From: Agrobacterium cucumeris
Lineage (GTDB): Bacteria; Pseudomonadota; Alphaproteobacteria; Rhizobiales; Rhizobiaceae
Reading direction: 5' to 3'
Length of the DNA: 64,000 bases
Assembly (NCBI RefSeq): GCF_030036535.1
Contig: NZ_CP080388.1
Coordinates: 620,001-684,000 of the forward strand
The position numbers were made by a program, and so were the translations under genes. Shown here one piece after another: positions 61,406 to 64,000 of the stretch (its first letter is position 1; each line of letters starts with the position of its first letter). The notes beneath the pieces are model-generated. The model did not search any database and had not been told where the DNA came from. It saw nothing but the letters and a program-made list of their open reading frames with translations.

Positions 61406-63011
61406 CGCCGATATCCCCCAAACCTCTGGCCTTCATCTGCAGCTTGGCAAGCCGGTCGGCGAGCGGCCCGGCATCCATCTTGGCAATCAGGTCATCGAGA
61501 CCGGCCTCAAGCTGCGCATAGCTTTTGGACGTTTCAAAGAGCCTTTGAAGCGGCTTTACGAGCGGCTCAAGATCGGTTTCCCATTCCGAGAGCGCTTCGT
61601 CGGCAAGCGCCTCCAGTTCGGGCCGCTGGTCAGCAGCAACGGCATGAAAGCCGCCGCAATGGGCGCACGGCTGGACGCGGGCCTGCGCGCTGTCCTTCGG
61701 CTTCAGCGGGTTGTTTTTCTCCGGCGCTGGCGGCTCCTCGGGCTTTGGCAGGGCTGTGCCAGGCACAACGGATTTGAGAAGTTTTTCATCTTCGTCCGGC
61801 TCCTCGAAACCGATGCGCTCGCGGACCTTGGACATGGAAACCTCAAGGCCAAGCGGTACCAGTGCCTGCACCGCCTCGACCAGCGCCTTGATGTCTTCGT
61901 TTTCGGTGATCGGGATGACCATCGTCGGATATTTGTCACGAGGCCCGAAATTCAGGTCCACAAACGGCCGGATAAGATCGCGGTTTGCGGTCACCGCCGT
62001 CTGGCGGGCATCGGCGCGGGCAATGTCATGACGGACGTTCTCATGCACGGCCGCCTGACCAAGCGAGGAACCGTCATCCGTGGTCATGGTCTGGCCAAGC
62101 ACGCCCTTGGAAATCTGCCGGTCGAGATATTCGGCCTTGGCCGAGAAGACGGCATTACCGGTGCCACCCTTGGCCTCGATAAACTCGATATCCATTTCCT
62201 TCGGGATAATGGCGGCGGCGTCCGAGCTGATGTTGCGCACTGCCGTCAGAAGCACGCGCTTCTCCGCGTCCTTGGCGTTGCGGCTGTAACGGCCGACGCG
62301 GAGCGGCATGCCGTAGACTTCCAGAAACGCCATCCAGTCCTTGAGCGTATAGCTCTTGTAGAGGAAAGCCCATGCCGCCAACCGGGCCAGACCGGCGCGG
62401 ATCGGCAGGCCGGACATCAGCTTCGGGCGATGAATCGAGAACTTGAAGGGCGGCAGGTCAACGCCTTCAATGCTGCTGTCCTTCAGGCGCAGCGTGCGGC
62501 CGTCGCGCTGGTCGATCACGAAATGCCGCTGGTCGCGCCACTCGTATCGCTTCGGATGCCATTCCTTGGCGCTGCGGTCCCATATGGTCTCGACAACCGA
62601 ATAGCCCTTGCCCAAGGCGTCGAGCAGGTCGGTCAGATAATCGTCCACGAACTCGGGCTGGCCGATCATTTCCCGCACGGCCTCGGCAATCTTCTCGTCC
62701 TCGGCCGAGTTCGACGCGGCAACGACAAGCGGCGTGATACCGGTCAGCGCCCGCTTGCGGGTGCCAAGCACCGCCGCATAATGCAGGTCGCGTTCCTCCA
62801 TGTCGGTCGCGAGCGAAAAGAAGCGGTCGGGATAACCGCGACCTGCCTGCCGCAGAACTTCCGCAAGTGCATGCGGGGTCAGCCCGCTGACAATGGTTTC
62901 CTGCCATACAGAATGAATGCCGCCCAAGGTGGGGGCGGCGAATTCATCTTCAAGGACTGTGGTCGAGATCGGGTTTCCCCACTGGTCGATGATCCGGGGT
63001 GGCGTGGCCAT
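61392..63011 (-). CDS. Portal protein (Mu gp29-like, DUF935)
   Basis: 539-residue portal: IIDQWGNPISTTVLEDEFAA at the N-terminus, RALTGITPLVVAASNSAEDE, and KGYSVVETIWDRSAKEWHPK, all typical of the Mu gp29 family. It has a CxxCGGFHA pair near residue 450. The start shares one base with the terminase stop. Forms the dodecameric DNA gate together with gpF and terminase. Confidence 0.9.
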   Translation of the reverse strand: MATPPRIIDQWGNPISTTVLEDEFAAPTLGGIHSVWQETIVSGLTPHALAEVLRQAGRGYPDRFFSLATDMEERDLHYAAVLGTRKRALTGITPLVVAASNSAEDEKIAEAVREMIGQPEFVDDYLTDLLDALGKGYSVVETIWDRSAKEWHPKRYEWRDQRHFVIDQRDGRTLRLKDSSIEGVDLPPFKFSIHRPKLMSGLPIRAGLARLAAWAFLYKSYTLKDWMAFLEVYGMPLRVGRYSRNAKDAEKRVLLTAVRNISSDAAAIIPKEMDIEFIEAKGGTGNAVFSAKAEYLDRQISKGVLGQTMTTDDGSSLGQAAVHENVRHDIARADARQTAVTANRDLIRPFVDLNFGPRDKYPTMVIPITENEDIKALVEAVQALVPLGLEVSMSKVRERIGFEEPDEDEKLLKSVVPGTALPKPEEPPAPEKNNPLKPKDSAQARVQPCAHCGGFHAVAADQRPELEALADEALSEWETDLEPLVKPLQRLFETSKSYAQLEAGLDDLIAKMDAGPLADRLAKLQMKARGLGDIGDGRS

Positions 63012-64000
63012 CAGTGAAGACCTCCATTCAATGTCGGGATAAGAGCGTCTCCGGTCGATACCGCCTCGAAGAGCTGGATGCCGTCCATGGTGTCCAGTTC
63101 ATCGACCGTGGTGTAACCGAAGTATTCAAGTTCGGATCGGGATGCGAAATAGGCCAAGGCTCCGGCGATCGCGGTGTCGCCGTGACGGTTGAAACCGTTC
63201 GCGCCCTTGAAGCGATGGCCGTCCGGCACCTTGATATAGCCGCCGCTCACATAGGCGAGGGCCTGATGGTCGGCCAGAACGTCGGCATCAAGCGGCAGGA
63301 CGATCGTCTGGTCGCCGAATGCGGCGACATAGGCGGTCATCTCGCGGCGATACCATTGTTCGGAGAATTTCACCTCAATGATGCTGGAGCCGTATCTCTG
63401 GGTCGCTTTTTCCGCGAGATACGAACCGTTGCCACCGGCATCGAGCGCGCCACCGGCAAGGCTTGGGATGCGATCGCAAACATAGAAAAGGATCTCGCGC
63501 TGCTGGTCGAACGGCATGTTGTGCAGCTCGACAATGAAGCGGGTGCGCCTGACGAGGTCCTGACCGATCTCCATCAACACGATCGCGGTGGCATCGCCGC
63601 TGCGGGCAAAGTCCACGCCGAACACATGCTGACGGCGATGGTCGAGCCGCTCCAGAACGGCGATCAGGTTTTCCTTGCACCACTTCAGCGCCTCGGCCGT
63701 GCGGTCCTCTTCACCCCAGTTCTTGAAATCGTCGGTCTGGGCATAGCGCAGGATCGGGATATCCTTCTCCATGCGGCTTTCGATCTGGACGCGGGTGAGC
63801 GCTGCGCCCGCCTGATCGGCCGGGATCGCGTCCAGCTCCTGCCGCATGGCGCTGAGACGAACGCCGTAGGAGCCACGGATTTTCTTTTCCCATGCGTCCT
63901 GTCCCGCTTGGGTCCACTCTTCGCCCTTGAGCATGCAGACGCGCCGGAACAGACCGTTCTTGACAGCGAGCGCGAACGGAATGTGATGAACCGAGAACGG
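63011..64000 (-). CDS. Large terminase subunit (Mu gp28-like), C-terminal part
   Basis: The reading frame stays open to the window edge (first visible residues PFSVHHIPFALAVKNGLFRR), so the gene continues beyond 64000 and the N-terminal ATPase is mostly missing. The RNase H-fold nuclease domain is complete: VDFARSGDATAIVLMEIG, ALDAGGNGSYLAEKA and FNRHGDTAIAGALAYFAS hold the acidic residues. It packages phage DNA into the prohead. First gene of the visible late unit. Confidence 0.9.
   Translation of the reverse strand, partial: PFSVHHIPFALAVKNGLFRRVCMLKGEEWTQAGQDAWEKKIRGSYGVRLSAMRQELDAIPADQAGAALTRVQIESRMEKDIPILRYAQTDDFKNWGEEDRTAEALKWCKENLIAVLERLDHRRQHVFGVDFARSGDATAIVLMEIGQDLVRRTRFIVELHNMPFDQQREILFYVCDRIPSLAGGALDAGGNGSYLAEKATQRYGSSIIEVKFSEQWYRREMTAYVAAFGDQTIVLPLDADVLADHQALAYVSGGYIKVPDGHRFKGANGFNRHGDTAIAGALAYFASRSELEYFGYTTVDELDTMDGIQLFEAVSTGDALIPTLNGGLH

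Larger units (their letters stand above)
40142..64000. mobile_element. Mu-like transposable prophage with P2-like tail module (late half)
   Basis: About 24 kb of minus-strand virion genes running from terminase (at the right window edge) to DNA methylase and a small exported protein at the left. Head proteins match Mu (gp28 terminase, gp29 portal, gpF, protease I with internal scaffold, capsid, gp36, gpG, gp37). The tail follows P2 order (V, W, J, I, fibre, assembly, sheath, tube, E/E', tape measure, U, X, D). All visible structural genes look intact. The left boundary is a proposal: TGTAGCGCGC at 40142 resembles a Mu terminus (TG at the end, tandem 22-bp-spaced repeats inside). The other end, transposase, repressor and lysis genes lie outside the window. 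Confidence 0.85.

Overview
The window looks like a chromosomal segment of a Rhizobiales alphaproteobacterium of the Agrobacterium/Rhizobium type. The evidence is high GC, dense ABC-importer operons with twin-arginine substrate-binding proteins, LLM flavin monooxygenases, and a Mu-like prophage. No tRNA, rRNA, CRISPR array or insertion sequence was seen.

Layout. (1) 1-9.5 kb: amine/amino-acid catabolism. It holds the 3' end of a class III aminotransferase, a HAD hydrolase, a peptide/amine-type ABC importer (binding protein, two permeases, one double ATPase), an Lrp/AsnC regulator and a divergent FAD oxidoreductase. (2) 9.5-17.6 kb, minus strand: two family-3 binding proteins, a fused permease-ATPase, a GNAT acetyltransferase, an M20 deacylase and two LLM monooxygenases. 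This content matches the Bacillus subtilis snaA/ytmI operon for uptake and degradation of S-modified cysteines. (3) 17.9-24.9 kb: an Rrf2 regulator, an acyl-CoA-dehydrogenase-like flavoprotein, a flavin reductase, a TsuA/YeeE-type sulfur transporter, a rhodanese, a small hydrolase and an SsuD-like monooxygenase. (4) 25.0-39.8 kb: an organosulfur block. It has one Opp/Dpp-type permease/ATPase core served by two paralogous binding proteins, a DszB-like sulfinate desulfinase, two DszC-like flavoproteins, a DszA/NtaA-like monooxygenase, an aldo-keto reductase and a LysR regulator. (5) About 40.1 kb to the window end: the late half of a transposable prophage read entirely on the minus strand.

The central 30 kb reads as a sulfur-scavenging island. 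Importers bring in organic sulfur compounds, FMNH2-dependent oxygenases and the desulfinase release sulfite, the flavin reductase supplies reduced flavin, and the rhodanese and TsuA-like protein handle thiosulfate or sulfane sulfur. AT-rich sequences shared by several of these promoters suggest common control.

The prophage is a mosaic. Its head module is Mu-like (terminase, Gp29 portal, gpF, protease/scaffold, capsid, gp36, gpG, gp37) and its tail module follows P2 order (V, W, J, I, fibre, fibre assembly, then sheath, tube, E/E', tape measure, U, X, D). A tail-chaperone -1 frameshift site can be read directly. Palindromes with the core TGACACTGTCA sit just upstream of two late transcription units and are candidate late-activator sites. 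Transposase, early regulators and probably lysis genes lie beyond the right edge of the window.
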